Below are positions 19,217 to 27,750 of a DNA stretch of 64,000 nt, one piece after another. Source of the DNA: Acetobacter ascendens (GTDB lineage Bacteria; Pseudomonadota; Alphaproteobacteria; Acetobacterales; Acetobacteraceae). The DNA lies in the NCBI RefSeq assembly GCF_001766235.1, contig NZ_CP015164.1, positions 2,259,001 through 2,323,000 on the forward strand. The letters run 5' to 3'. The position numbers and the translations under genes are program-made. How positions within the stretch are numbered: position 1 is the stretch's first letter; each line of letters starts with the position of its first letter. Under the pieces are notes generated by a model. The model was not told the origin of the DNA and made no database searches. It worked only from the letters and a program-made list of their open reading frames with translations.

Positions 19217-20197
19217 ATGGTTACGGCAGATGATACGCCTGCACCACGCCGCATTCTGCTGGTGTCCGGCCTATCTGGGGCGGGCAAATCCTCCATCCTG
19301 CGGATTCTGGAAGATCTGGAACACGAAGTTATCGACAACCCGCCACTTGGGATGTTGGATGATATTGTAGCCCGTGCAGAACGCCCGGTTGCCATTGGGG
19401 TAGATTCTCGCACCCGTGGGTTTGATGCTTCTGCCGTGTTGGAAGCCATGGCCCGCCTCCGCATGAACCCACACCTGCGTGTTGAACTGATTTATGCCAC
19501 AGCAGATGAAAGCGTGCTGCTACGCCGCTATACGGCAACACGCCGCCGCCATCCGCTGGCACCACATGGCAGTATCAAAGAAGGCATTGAAGAAGAAATA
19601 GCCCTTACGGCTCCCCTACGGACTGCGGCTGATCTGGTTATTGATACAACAGATATGCCCCCGCCAGAGCTGCGACAATTTGTAGAAAGCCGCTTTAGCC
19701 CGTGGACAGGTGGCGCGCAGGAAGGCCTAACCGTAGCTTTGATGTCCTTCGCTTATCCAGCGGGCCTGCCGCGTGAAGCTGATATTGTTTTTGATGCCCG
19801 CTTCCTGCGCAACCCGCATTATGTGCCCGAACTGGCCCCAAAAACCGGGTTGGATGCTGATGTTGCGGAATATGTGGCAGAAGATCAGGATTACCTCCCC
19901 TTCCTCAACCAAATTCACGCCATGCTGCAACTGGTTCTACCCCGTTTTGTGCAGGAAGGTAAGAAATACGCCACCATTGCTATCGGATGTTCAGGCGGGC
20001 GACATCGCTCCGTAACCATTGTAGAAGCCTTGGCCAAAAAACTTTCCGCCCCGGATGGGATGGGAAGCTATGAAGGTGCAGGACAATGGCCCATTATGGT
20101 CATGCACCGTGAACTGGCCCGGCAGGGCATTACATCTTGGCGTTGGGCCAGAAAGCCTGTGGAGCCTGCCTTATCTGACCAATCACGGTCTCTCTAA
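19217..20197 (+). CDS. rapZ: RNase adapter protein RapZ (YvcJ family P-loop protein)
   Basis: RapZ-type proteins bind nucleotides and small RNAs; in enterobacteria RapZ presents GlmZ to RNase E to control glucosamine-6-phosphate synthesis. The protein is 326 residues. It has a Walker A motif VSGLSGAGKSS, EVIDNPP, GVDSRTRGFD, a Walker B-like LVIDTTDM, and a C-terminal RNA-binding domain with FAYPAGLPREADIVFDARFL and GCSGGRHRSVTIVEAL. In many alphaproteobacteria this gene follows chvG and hprK in a PTS-control cluster. Here hprK is absent from that position. No GlmZ-like RNA was noticed. Confidence 0.93.
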   Translation: MVTADDTPAPRRILLVSGLSGAGKSSILRILEDLEHEVIDNPPLGMLDDIVARAERPVAIGVDSRTRGFDASAVLEAMARLRMNPHLRVELIYATADESVLLRRYTATRRRHPLAPHGSIKEGIEEEIALTAPLRTAADLVIDTTDMPPPELRQFVESRFSPWTGGAQEGLTVALMSFAYPAGLPREADIVFDARFLRNPHYVPELAPKTGLDADVAEYVAEDQDYLPFLNQIHAMLQLVLPRFVQEGKKYATIAIGCSGGRHRSVTIVEALAKKLSAPDGMGSYEGAGQWPIMVMHRELARQGITSWRWARKPVEPALSDQSRSL

Positions 20198-20222
20198 AAC
20201 CTAAAGCGTCAGCACACTGCCA

Positions 20223-20831
20223 TCAGGCATGGCCCACCTGCCCGCTTAAGCGCAACGGATCAATATTGATAGAAGCCAATGCACGCCGCCACTTGGCTGC
20301 ATGGTCACTTCCAAAAACAATATCCCGCGTGGCGGGCGCTACCAGCCATGCATCCTGCTGAAGAATTTCCTCTTCAAGTTGTCCGGCTGTCCAACTGGCG
20401 TGGCCCATCGCCAACAAGGCTTCTTGTGGGCCTTTGCCTGCGGCAATCTCCTTCAGCACATCCACACTGCCGGTTAACGCAACATTCGGACTGACAGATA
20501 GACTACTCTCCCCTTCCCATTCCGCAGAATGCAGCACAAGACCACGTCCCGCATCTACCGGGCCACCTGCGCATAAACCAATCCGCCGGACCGGGGGCAT
20601 GGGCTGAATATCAAGTTGGGCTAACAACTCATCAAAGCTGGCCACAGCCAGACGCTTGTTCACCACAATTCCCATTGTGCCGGTATCTGGCGCATGTGCG
20701 CATATATAAATCACATTCTGAGCAAAAGGGGTTTGCGCCAACATGGGGGAAGCCACCAGCAACATACCTGCAAGAGAGTGTGCCTCTTCTGGCTCGGATG
20801 GCGCAGAAATAGAAGAATTTACGGATATCAT
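20223..20831 (-). CDS. YqgE/AlgH family protein
   Basis: From the ATG at 20831 this is 202 residues, close to the family norm. Diagnostic stretches are LAGMLLVASPML near the start, FAQNVIYICAHAPDTGTMGIV, the NKRLAVASFDELLAQL helix, CAGGPVDAGRGLVLH, and GHASWTAGQLEEEI followed by AWLVAP. The biochemical role of the YqgE/AlgH family is unsettled. The gene converges on rapZ (25 bases between stops) and diverges from ppk2. The upstream 30 codons of open frame were excluded because the conserved part starts later. Confidence 0.88.
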   Translation of the reverse strand: MISVNSSISAPSEPEEAHSLAGMLLVASPMLAQTPFAQNVIYICAHAPDTGTMGIVVNKRLAVASFDELLAQLDIQPMPPVRRIGLCAGGPVDAGRGLVLHSAEWEGESSLSVSPNVALTGSVDVLKEIAAGKGPQEALLAMGHASWTAGQLEEEILQQDAWLVAPATRDIVFGSDHAAKWRRALASINIDPLRLSGQVGHA

Positions 20832-20945
20832 ACTAAGAATATGAGAAGTGCCCCTTTTTTTGACAAGATTGAACCTGCCTTTATGACTGACATATGCCCC
20901 ACCACACTCCGTGAAGGGCAAATATTTTTGTAAGGCAATTATAGC

Positions 20946-21863
20946 ATGAATACTCTTTCGCGCTTTCTGGATGCGCTAGACAGCTATCATGTTACGGATG
21001 GCAGCAAGTTTAAACTGAGCGCACATAATCCGAACGATGACGGCAATCTGGGCCTGACAAAAGCAGATGGAAAACTTCTGCTACGCAAAGTTAAAAGCCT
21101 TTTGCAAACATTGCAGGAACTTCTTTACGCCAACCAGACACACTCTCTACTGATTATTTTGCAAGGTATGGATGCCGCAGGCAAAGATGGCACCATCAAG
21201 CATGTAATGTCTGGCGTGAACCCTCAGGGGGTTTCCGTAACCTCTTTCAAACAACCCGGCCCGACTGAACTGCAACACGGTTTTTTATGGCGTATCCATA
21301 CCGCCGCACCGCAGGCAGGGCGTATCGTTATTTTCAATCGCAGCCAGTATGAAGATGTGCTGGTTACCCGCGTGCACCCGGAATTGCTTCAGAACGCCCA
21401 TCTGACAGGGGAAGTGAACACCCCTGAATTCTGGCAAGGCCGCTTTAGTGATATCCGCCATCTGGAACACTATTTCAGCCGCCAAGGCACTGTGGTGCTC
21501 AAATTTTTCCTGAACATCTCGCCCGAAGAACAGCGTAAACGCTTGCTGGCCCGGCTGGATATTCCAGAAAAGCGCTGGAAATTCTCACCTTCCGATTTGA
21601 AGGAACGTGAATTCTGGAAAGAATATGCCACCGCTTATCAAGATGCCATTTCTGAGACAGCACGCCCTTATGCGCCGTGGATTATCGTGCCTTCCAACCA
21701 CAAATGGTATGCGCGCCTTGTAGTGATTAGCACCATTATTCGTGCCCTTAGAAACCTGCATCAGGTTACACCCAAGCCTGTGCCAGAAGTTGAACACTTT
21801 CTGGATGAATACCGCGCTCATCTTCTGGCTGAAAAAGGCCAGATCCCCACACCACAGAACTGA
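20946..21863 (+). CDS. ppk2: Polyphosphate kinase 2 family phosphotransferase
   Basis: PPK2 enzymes transfer phosphate between polyphosphate and nucleotides in the cytoplasm. This 305-residue single-domain protein has the family Walker A, LQGMDAAGKDGTIKHVMSG, the lid/Walker B region FNRSQYEDVLVTRVHPELL, and FFLNISPEEQRKRLLARLD. WIIVPSNHKWYARLVV lies near the C-terminus. The single-domain size points to an AMP- or ADP-phosphorylating class, which sequence alone does not settle. It lies seven bases upstream of the DUF3465 gene and both share the strong terminator at 22404, so they form a two-gene unit. Confidence 0.92.
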   Translation: MNTLSRFLDALDSYHVTDGSKFKLSAHNPNDDGNLGLTKADGKLLLRKVKSLLQTLQELLYANQTHSLLIILQGMDAAGKDGTIKHVMSGVNPQGVSVTSFKQPGPTELQHGFLWRIHTAAPQAGRIVIFNRSQYEDVLVTRVHPELLQNAHLTGEVNTPEFWQGRFSDIRHLEHYFSRQGTVVLKFFLNISPEEQRKRLLARLDIPEKRWKFSPSDLKEREFWKEYATAYQDAISETARPYAPWIIVPSNHKWYARLVVISTIIRALRNLHQVTPKPVPEVEHFLDEYRAHLLAEKGQIPTPQN

Positions 21864-21869
21864 ATTTTC

Positions 21870-22373
21870 ATGACATCTTCACGTTTTCCCGCACTTATGC
21901 TGGCAGGCCTTACGGGTTTGGCAGCCTCTTTCCTCCCCTCTCCGGCACAAGCCCGATGGGGCTGGAAGCAGGAAGCTCCTGCGGCATCCTCTATGCCCGC
22001 AACCTGCAATAATCAGGATTTTCTGAGTAAACAGCAGGATTATGAAAACGGTGGCGCCAAAGGGGATACACCCGTCCATATCTGCGGCACCGTGCGTACT
22101 GTCAGCGCCAAGGCGCGCCATACCCGCAGCGGGTGGCATGGATATTTTTACGTAACCGTCGCTCCCAACATTTCCATCCGTATTGTGACCAATCTGGATG
22201 AAATGCACACGCCCTCATGGCCGTGGGTTAATAAGGGAGACCAAGTGGAAGTGGTAGGCCGTTATTACTACGATTCCTACCGCAAGCAGGGCATTGACTG
22301 GACCCACCGCGGCACTGGCAAATCCTGGCCAATTCCGGGCTCCGTTACAGTTAACGGTACAAAATACGACTGA
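21870..22373 (+). CDS. DUF3465 exported protein
   Basis: This 167-residue protein has a signal peptide of about 28 residues (SRFPALMLAGLTGLAA then a PAQA cleavage region). The conserved DUF3465 core follows: VHICGTVRTV, HGYFYVTVAPNISIRIVTNL, PWPWVNKGDQVEVVGRYYYD and QGIDWTHRGTGKSWP. The beta-strand pattern, with a VxGRYYYD strand and an IDWTHRGT motif, suggests an OB-like fold. Its function is unknown and it is presumably periplasmic. Placement directly behind ppk2 is the only clue to a role. Confidence 0.85.
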   Translation: MTSSRFPALMLAGLTGLAASFLPSPAQARWGWKQEAPAASSMPATCNNQDFLSKQQDYENGGAKGDTPVHICGTVRTVSAKARHTRSGWHGYFYVTVAPNISIRIVTNLDEMHTPSWPWVNKGDQVEVVGRYYYDSYRKQGIDWTHRGTGKSWPIPGSVTVNGTKYD

Positions 22374-22403
22374 TCTTTTTACATTCCATGCAGCACATAC
22401 AAA

Positions 22404-22437
22404 CAGGGCCGCCAGATATTTTTTTCTGGCGGCCCTG
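22404..22437. terminator. Bidirectional terminator between the DUF3465 gene and clpA
   Basis: A perfect 13-bp GC-rich stem (22404-22416 with 22425-22437) encloses an 8-base loop containing six Ts. It lies between the convergent ppk2 unit and clpA. On the minus strand it is followed by TTTGTATG, so it can serve both directions. Confidence 0.85.
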
Positions 22438-22466
22438 CTGTTATTTACGCACGTGGCAGACATTCA

Positions 22467-24812
22467 TCAGCCCGTTGCTTCTTCCTCATGCTCGCTGCCG
22501 TGGGTATCTTCCCCATTGCTGGAAGAGCTATTGCTGCTTTCAACAATATCAAACGCCAGTTCACCATTCTTCAGGCCGATTTTAACGGCTCCACCTTTTG
22601 CCAGCTTGCCAAACAACAGTTCTTCGGCCAGCGGCTTCTTGATGGATTCCTGAATAACACGCCCCAGAGGCCGTGCACCATACAGCCTGTCATACCCGCG
22701 CTCTGCCAGCCATTCCTTGGCAGCGGAAGATAGTTCGATGGTCACGTTGCGGTCTGCAAGCTGTGCTTCCAACTGCAGCACAAATTTTTCGACCACCTGC
22801 CCCACAATTTCAGGCGAGAGATGTGCAAACGGGATAATGGCATCCAAGCGATTGCGGAATTCTGGCGTGAACAGACGTTTGATGGCCTCTTCATCCTCAC
22901 CTTCACGCACCTGACGGCCAAAGCCTACGGCTTCCTTGCTCATATCCGACGCACCAGCATTGGTGGTCATGATCAGGATGACATTACGGAAATCGACCGT
23001 CTTGCCGTTATGGTCCGTCAGCTTTCCATTATCCATCACCTGCAACAACACGTTGTACAGATCTGGATGTGCCTTTTCGATTTCATCCAGAAGCAGCACT
23101 GCATGTGGATGCTGATCAATGGCATCTGTCAGCAAACCACCCTGATCGAACCCAACATACCCCGGAGGTGCCCCCAACAAACGAGAGATGGAATGCCGCT
23201 CCATGTATTCGGACATATCGAAGCGAACCAGCTCAATCCCCAGCGCCGTTGCCAGTTGGCGCGCCACTTCTGTTTTACCAACCCCGGTAGGGCCAGAAAA
23301 CAGATAGTTGCCAATCGGCTTTTCTGCATCACGCAGGCCAGCACGTGCCAGCTTAATAGCCGCTGACAAGGCATCAATGGCCTGATCCTGCCCGAACACC
23401 ATGCCCTTCAGATCGCGTTCCAGAGAGCGCAGCACTTCCTTGTCATCCGCAGAAATGCTTTTGGGCGGAATGCGGGCAATACGCGCGATAATGTCTTCCA
23501 CATCCTTCAGGTTCACCGTCTTGCGGCGGCGGCCTTCTGGCTGAAGCATGCGAGAAGCGCCTACCTCATCAATCACGTCAATCGCCTTATCGGGCAGCTT
23601 GCGGTCATGAATATACTTGGCAGACAGTTCCACTGCCGCGCGAATGGCTTCTTCTGTGTAACGCACCTTGTGGTGTTTTTCGTAGCTGCCTTTCAGGCCG
23701 CGCAGAATCTTCACCGCATCATCAATGGTGGGTTCAGGCACATCAATCTTCTGGAAGCGCCGCACAAGCGCACGGTCTTTTTCGAAGTGCTGCCGGAATT
23801 CCTTGTACGTTGTGGACCCAATGCAGCGCAGAGTGCCCGCTGCCAAAGCGGGTTTAAGCAGGTTGGAAGCATCCATCGCGCCGCCTGATGTTGCCCCGGC
23901 ACCAATAACGGTGTGGATTTCATCAATAAACAGGATGGCGTGCGGGTCCTGATCCAGCTCTGTCACCACAGCTTTCAGGCGTTCTTCAAAATCACCGCGG
24001 TAACGTGTGCCCGCCAGCAATGCGCCCATATCCAACGAATAGATGGTGGATTTTAGAAGCACTTCTGGCACGTTACCTTCCACAATACGGCGAGCAAGCC
24101 CTTCCGCAATGGCGGTTTTACCTACACCCGGATCCCCCACATAAAGCGGGTTGTTCTTGGTGCGACGGCACAGAATCTGAATGGTACGCTCAATTTCCGT
24201 ATCGCGCCCGATAAGCGGATCCACCTTACCGGCAATCGCCTTATCGTTCAGATTGACGCAATAGGTAGAAAGCGCATCCTGGTTGCCTTTCTGGCTCTTG
24301 CTTTCAGCCCGTTCGGGTTCTTCACCCTTTTCTGCATTGGATTCCGTACCCGCAACCGGGCGGCGCGTGGAACGATCCGGTGCTTTGGCAATACCGTGAG
24401 ACAGAAAATTAACGGCATCCAGCCGTGTCATATCCTGCAACTGCAGGAAATACACTGCATGGCTTTCCCGTTCTGCAAACAGGGCCACAAGCACGTTTGC
24501 GCCTGTTACCTCATCCCGTCCGGTAGATTGCACATGAATAGCCGCCCGCTGAATAACACGCTGGAACGCGGCGGTGGGTTTTGGTTCTGTTGGCCGATCA
24601 GATGCCAGCCCGGCCAAATCCTTATCCAGAAAACCTGTCAGATCCGTGCGCAGGCGATCTAGATCCACCCCGCACGCCCGGAACACCGTAACGGCGTCCG
24701 CATCATCAACCAGGGCAAGAAGCAGATGCTCAAGCGTGGCGTATTCATGATGCCGTTCACCGGCCAGAATGAGCGCCCGATGTAGAGTCTGTTCGAGATT
24801 GCGTGACAACAT
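22467..24812 (-). CDS. clpA: ATP-dependent Clp protease ATP-binding subunit ClpA
   Basis: ClpA is the AAA+ unfoldase that feeds substrates to ClpP. The 781 residues contain the double Clp-N repeat (1-145, MLSRNLEQTLHRAL and EYATLEHLLLALVDD). AAA domain 1 has Walker A GDPGVGKTAIAEG and Walker B ILFIDEIHT. AAA domain 2 has GPTGVGKTEVARQ, VLLLDEIEKAHPD and the IGF-like ClpP-docking region. The C-terminus is the D2-small domain with DRLYGARPLGR and an acidic, serine-rich tail. clpS lies 166 bases upstream on the same strand, the usual pairing of adapter and unfoldase. Confidence 0.97.
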   Translation of the reverse strand: MLSRNLEQTLHRALILAGERHHEYATLEHLLLALVDDADAVTVFRACGVDLDRLRTDLTGFLDKDLAGLASDRPTEPKPTAAFQRVIQRAAIHVQSTGRDEVTGANVLVALFAERESHAVYFLQLQDMTRLDAVNFLSHGIAKAPDRSTRRPVAGTESNAEKGEEPERAESKSQKGNQDALSTYCVNLNDKAIAGKVDPLIGRDTEIERTIQILCRRTKNNPLYVGDPGVGKTAIAEGLARRIVEGNVPEVLLKSTIYSLDMGALLAGTRYRGDFEERLKAVVTELDQDPHAILFIDEIHTVIGAGATSGGAMDASNLLKPALAAGTLRCIGSTTYKEFRQHFEKDRALVRRFQKIDVPEPTIDDAVKILRGLKGSYEKHHKVRYTEEAIRAAVELSAKYIHDRKLPDKAIDVIDEVGASRMLQPEGRRRKTVNLKDVEDIIARIARIPPKSISADDKEVLRSLERDLKGMVFGQDQAIDALSAAIKLARAGLRDAEKPIGNYLFSGPTGVGKTEVARQLATALGIELVRFDMSEYMERHSISRLLGAPPGYVGFDQGGLLTDAIDQHPHAVLLLDEIEKAHPDLYNVLLQVMDNGKLTDHNGKTVDFRNVILIMTTNAGASDMSKEAVGFGRQVREGEDEEAIKRLFTPEFRNRLDAIIPFAHLSPEIVGQVVEKFVLQLEAQLADRNVTIELSSAAKEWLAERGYDRLYGARPLGRVIQESIKKPLAEELLFGKLAKGGAVKIGLKNGELAFDIVESSNSSSSNGEDTHGSEHEEEATG

Positions 24813-24978
24813 GACGAGACGCTCCTTTCCCCAGACATTGCAGGCACGGTAGCAACGCTACCCACCATACCCGCAGCCCTTGTTATCATATTTGGCTGCT
24901 TCTTCAGGAAATGCGAGTCTTATTCCGCGTAAAAAACGCGTACCATGCCGTTTTTTGGCAATAACGTTGCAGAAGTGA

Positions 24979-25365
24979 TCAGTCTTTTTCGATCGTGCAC
25001 TGTAGTGGGTGCTGGTTTTGCCGTGCCAGATCCATAACTTGCGCCACCTTGGTTTCTGCTACTTCATAAGTGAACACACCACACACACCAACACCACGCC
25101 GATGCACATTGAGCATGATGTCTGTGGCCTCTTCCCGATTCTTCTGAAAAAAGCGTTCGAGCACGTACACCACAAATTCCATTGGGGTGTAATCATCATT
25201 CAGCATCAGCACTTTGTACATGGCAGGTTTGCGGGTTTTAGGCTTAGCCCGCACCACCACGCCAATATCAGCGCCATCATCTGAAGAATCCGTGCCTCCG
25301 CCACGGCGCAAAGGCCCATTACCCGTATGCAAAACAGGATCGCGATGCAGAACCATTATGGGCAA
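24979..25365 (-). CDS. clpS: ClpS adapter protein
   Basis: ClpS binds N-degron substrates and hands them to ClpA. The 128 residues have a variable N-terminal extension with GPLRRGGG. The conserved core follows: [20 protein letters not shown] with the substrate-pocket NDD and the FVV helix, then the [13 protein letters not shown] segment and the C-terminal LQCTIEKD. The start codon is not certain (ATG 25365 or the ATG nine bases further in). It is the first gene of clpS-clpA. A TATAAT on the minus strand at 25394-25389 is a candidate -10, but no convincing -35 is seen. Confidence 0.95.
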   Translation of the reverse strand: MPIMVLHRDPVLHTGNGPLRRGGGTDSSDDGADIGVVVRAKPKTRKPAMYKVLMLNDDYTPMEFVVYVLERFFQKNREEATDIMLNVHRRGVGVCGVFTYEVAETKVAQVMDLARQNQHPLQCTIEKD

Positions 25366-25670
25366 ACTCCGGCAGCAGGTCAGACAAAATTATAAAGCTG
25401 TATCTTCCACCATATTGGTTACGGCAACCCCATATGGAAGAGGACATACCACGCCATACCTTTATAACGTGCCTCTGCCCTGCACGCTGCCATATTTGTG
25501 CCACATAGGCAGAACACACGAAAATATACACACTACCACGCCGCTAAAACTGAAACCCTGATTCGGATTTTTTCAGATTTATGCAGACGTGGGCTTGCGA
25601 TCTTAAGCGGCAGACGGAATAGTAACCCTGCAGAAAGCAGGTGGGGGTGGCAGTGGCAAACAGGACAGTA
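25366..25670. other. Divergent intergenic region clpS / carboxypeptidase
   Basis: These 305 bases lie between divergent starts. The only recognisable element is the minus-strand TATAAT at 25389-25394 upstream of clpS. I see no terminator, RNA gene or convincing small ORF. Confidence 0.5.
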
Positions 25671-26819
25671 ATGCGGCACGCAAGAACGGCAGAAAATAAT
25701 AAACTGCCCAAGCTGAAACGTAAAAAAACGCCCTCTTTGCGCAAATGGGTTGGCCTGCTGGCAGGATTAGCCATTGGCACCACAGCCACTTACGGTAAAG
25801 CACATGCACAGTATGCGGGGCAGTTAAGCTCTATTGTGGTGGATGCACGTACTGGCGCTGTTCTTTCGCAAGATGATCCAGACCTCCGCCGCTACCCGGC
25901 CAGCCTGACAAAGCTGATGACCCTGTACATGACATTCAACGCCCTGCGCGCTGGTGCCATCTCACTGGATCAGGCTGTGCCTGTTTCCATCCATGCCTCT
26001 ACTATGGAACCCTCCAAACTCGGATTGGTTCCCGGCTCCCACCTTACGGTTGAGCAGGCCATTCTGGCTCTTGTTACCAAATCCGCCAACGATGCTGCCT
26101 GCGCATTGGGCGAACTGATTGGTGGCGGCAGCGAACCCCAGTTTGCCGCAATGATGACACAGCAGGCCCACTACTTGGGCATGAGCAACACCACCTTCCG
26201 CAATGCCTCTGGCCTGCCAGACCCGGACCAGATGACAACAGCGCGCGACTTGTCCACCCTAGGGCGCCGTCTGATTTCTGATTTCCCGGAATATTATCAC
26301 TATTTTTCAACACCTTACTTCAGCTTCCATCGTCGCGTTATTCCCAACCATAACCCCATGCTGAAAGTGTATGCAGGGGCGGATGGCATGAAAACCGGTT
26401 ACACGCAGGAAGCCGGGCGTAATCTGGTTACCTCCGCCATTCGCGATAACGTGCGGCTTGTGGGTGTCGTCATGGGGGCTTCCAGCAATACCCAGCGCTC
26501 ATTAGTCATGGCTGATCAGCTAGACCGTGGGTTTGATGCAGAAGGTGTGGCTCCTGTTACTCGCCCCCTTATGTTGGCCCGTGCCCAAATTGGCACACGC
26601 ACAACCCGCGGCCATCATGCACTTGTTATGGCAGCATCTGCCCACCGCCGCGTGGTAGAAGTGGCCTCAGCCCCTGCGGCACGGCGTGGCAGGCATGTTC
26701 TGGCCATGCCTGTTTCCGGTGGCCACCATGTACGGCTGATTGGTGCCAAGGTGCGGCCTGCAACGGCCACATCCTCCAAAAGTGCAGCCAAACACCATAC
26801 AGCGCATAACCACACCTAA
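25671..26819 (+). CDS. D-alanyl-D-alanine carboxypeptidase (DacF/PBP5-like)
   Basis: This penicillin-binding serine peptidase trims the terminal D-Ala of peptidoglycan stem peptides in the periplasm. From the ATG at 25671 (AGGA five bases upstream) it is 382 residues; a GTG at 25641 is the alternative. After a basic N-region a signal sequence ends near KAHA. The active-site triad is present: SLTK (Ser at about residue 78), SANDAACAL and KTGYTQEAGRNLV. The last 90 residues are unusual, rich in His, Arg and Ala (RRGRHVL, SGGHHVR, KHHTAHNHT), where PBP5 homologues carry a membrane-anchor domain. That tail might bind the wall or metal. Confidence 0.88.
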   Translation: MRHARTAENNKLPKLKRKKTPSLRKWVGLLAGLAIGTTATYGKAHAQYAGQLSSIVVDARTGAVLSQDDPDLRRYPASLTKLMTLYMTFNALRAGAISLDQAVPVSIHASTMEPSKLGLVPGSHLTVEQAILALVTKSANDAACALGELIGGGSEPQFAAMMTQQAHYLGMSNTTFRNASGLPDPDQMTTARDLSTLGRRLISDFPEYYHYFSTPYFSFHRRVIPNHNPMLKVYAGADGMKTGYTQEAGRNLVTSAIRDNVRLVGVVMGASSNTQRSLVMADQLDRGFDAEGVAPVTRPLMLARAQIGTRTTRGHHALVMAASAHRRVVEVASAPAARRGRHVLAMPVSGGHHVRLIGAKVRPATATSSKSAAKHHTAHNHT

Positions 26820-26943
26820 GTTTTTCTGCAGATTCTTCAGGCTTAGGCAATCCGCAACAGCATAAGCGGGTTGCCTTTGCTGCCTGCTAGCTCCATCTTG
26901 CGGCTGACGCGTTTAACGCCTGCAAAATTTAGGGAGCACCATT

Positions 26944-27744
26944 ATGGCCGGCAGAGGCGGAATTATTCTGCATACTGAAGAAGATTTTAAAATGTTGCGT
27001 GCTGCCGGCCGTCTGGCAGCTTCTACGCTGGATATGATTACCCCTTACGTCAAACCCGGCGTAACCACAGGGGAGCTCGATCGTATTATTCATGAATACA
27101 CGCTTGCGCATGACGCCGTGCCCGGCCCGCTGAATTATCGCGGGTACCCCAAAGCCTGCTGTATTTCCGTTAACCATGTTGTGTGCCACGGCATTCCCGG
27201 TGATCGCGTTCTGCAGGAAGGGGATATCGTTAACATTGATGTCACCCCAAAACTGAACGGCTGGTTCGGCGATAGCAGCCGCATGTACACGGTAGGCAAA
27301 GTATCCATCAAAGCTGCCAAGCTGATTACCGCAACCTATGAAAGCATGATGCGCGGGATTGAAGCCGTACGCCCTGGCGCCACGCTGGGTGATATTGGGT
27401 ACGCCATTCAGAGCTATGCAGAAAAACACCGCTATTCCATTGTAGAAGACTTCTGCGGCCACGGCATTGGTCAGACCTTTCATACCGAGCCCAACATTCT
27501 GCACTACGGCCGCCCCGGCGAAGGTATGAAGCTGAAGGCAGGCATGGTCTTTACCATTGAACCCATGCTGAATATTGGCAAAGCGGATGTGAAAATTCTG
27601 GAAGATGGGTGGACGGCTGTCACGCGTGACCGCTCCCTTTCCGCCCAGTTTGAACACATGCTGGCCGTAACCGAAAAAGGTTATGAAATTTTCACACTTT
27701 CACCCGCTGGCTATACCTGCCCACCCTACCCTGTAAAAGGATAA
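26944..27744 (+). CDS. map: Methionine aminopeptidase, type I
   Basis: Map removes the initiator methionine from nascent proteins. The 266 residues keep the pita-bread metallopeptidase motifs: VVCHGIPGDRVLQEGDIVNID, GWFGDSSRMY (metal aspartates), EDFCGHGIGQTFHTEPNILHY (metal histidine) and MVFTIEPM (glutamate), ending in QFEHMLAVT. GGGAG lies about eight bases before the ATG. The C-terminus has a short extension with paired prolines. It starts 124 bases after the carboxypeptidase gene, and ggt follows after six bases, probably on the same transcript. Confidence 0.97.
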   Translation: MAGRGGIILHTEEDFKMLRAAGRLAASTLDMITPYVKPGVTTGELDRIIHEYTLAHDAVPGPLNYRGYPKACCISVNHVVCHGIPGDRVLQEGDIVNIDVTPKLNGWFGDSSRMYTVGKVSIKAAKLITATYESMMRGIEAVRPGATLGDIGYAIQSYAEKHRYSIVEDFCGHGIGQTFHTEPNILHYGRPGEGMKLKAGMVFTIEPMLNIGKADVKILEDGWTAVTRDRSLSAQFEHMLAVTEKGYEIFTLSPAGYTCPPYPVKG

Positions 27745-27750
27745 GCCCCT

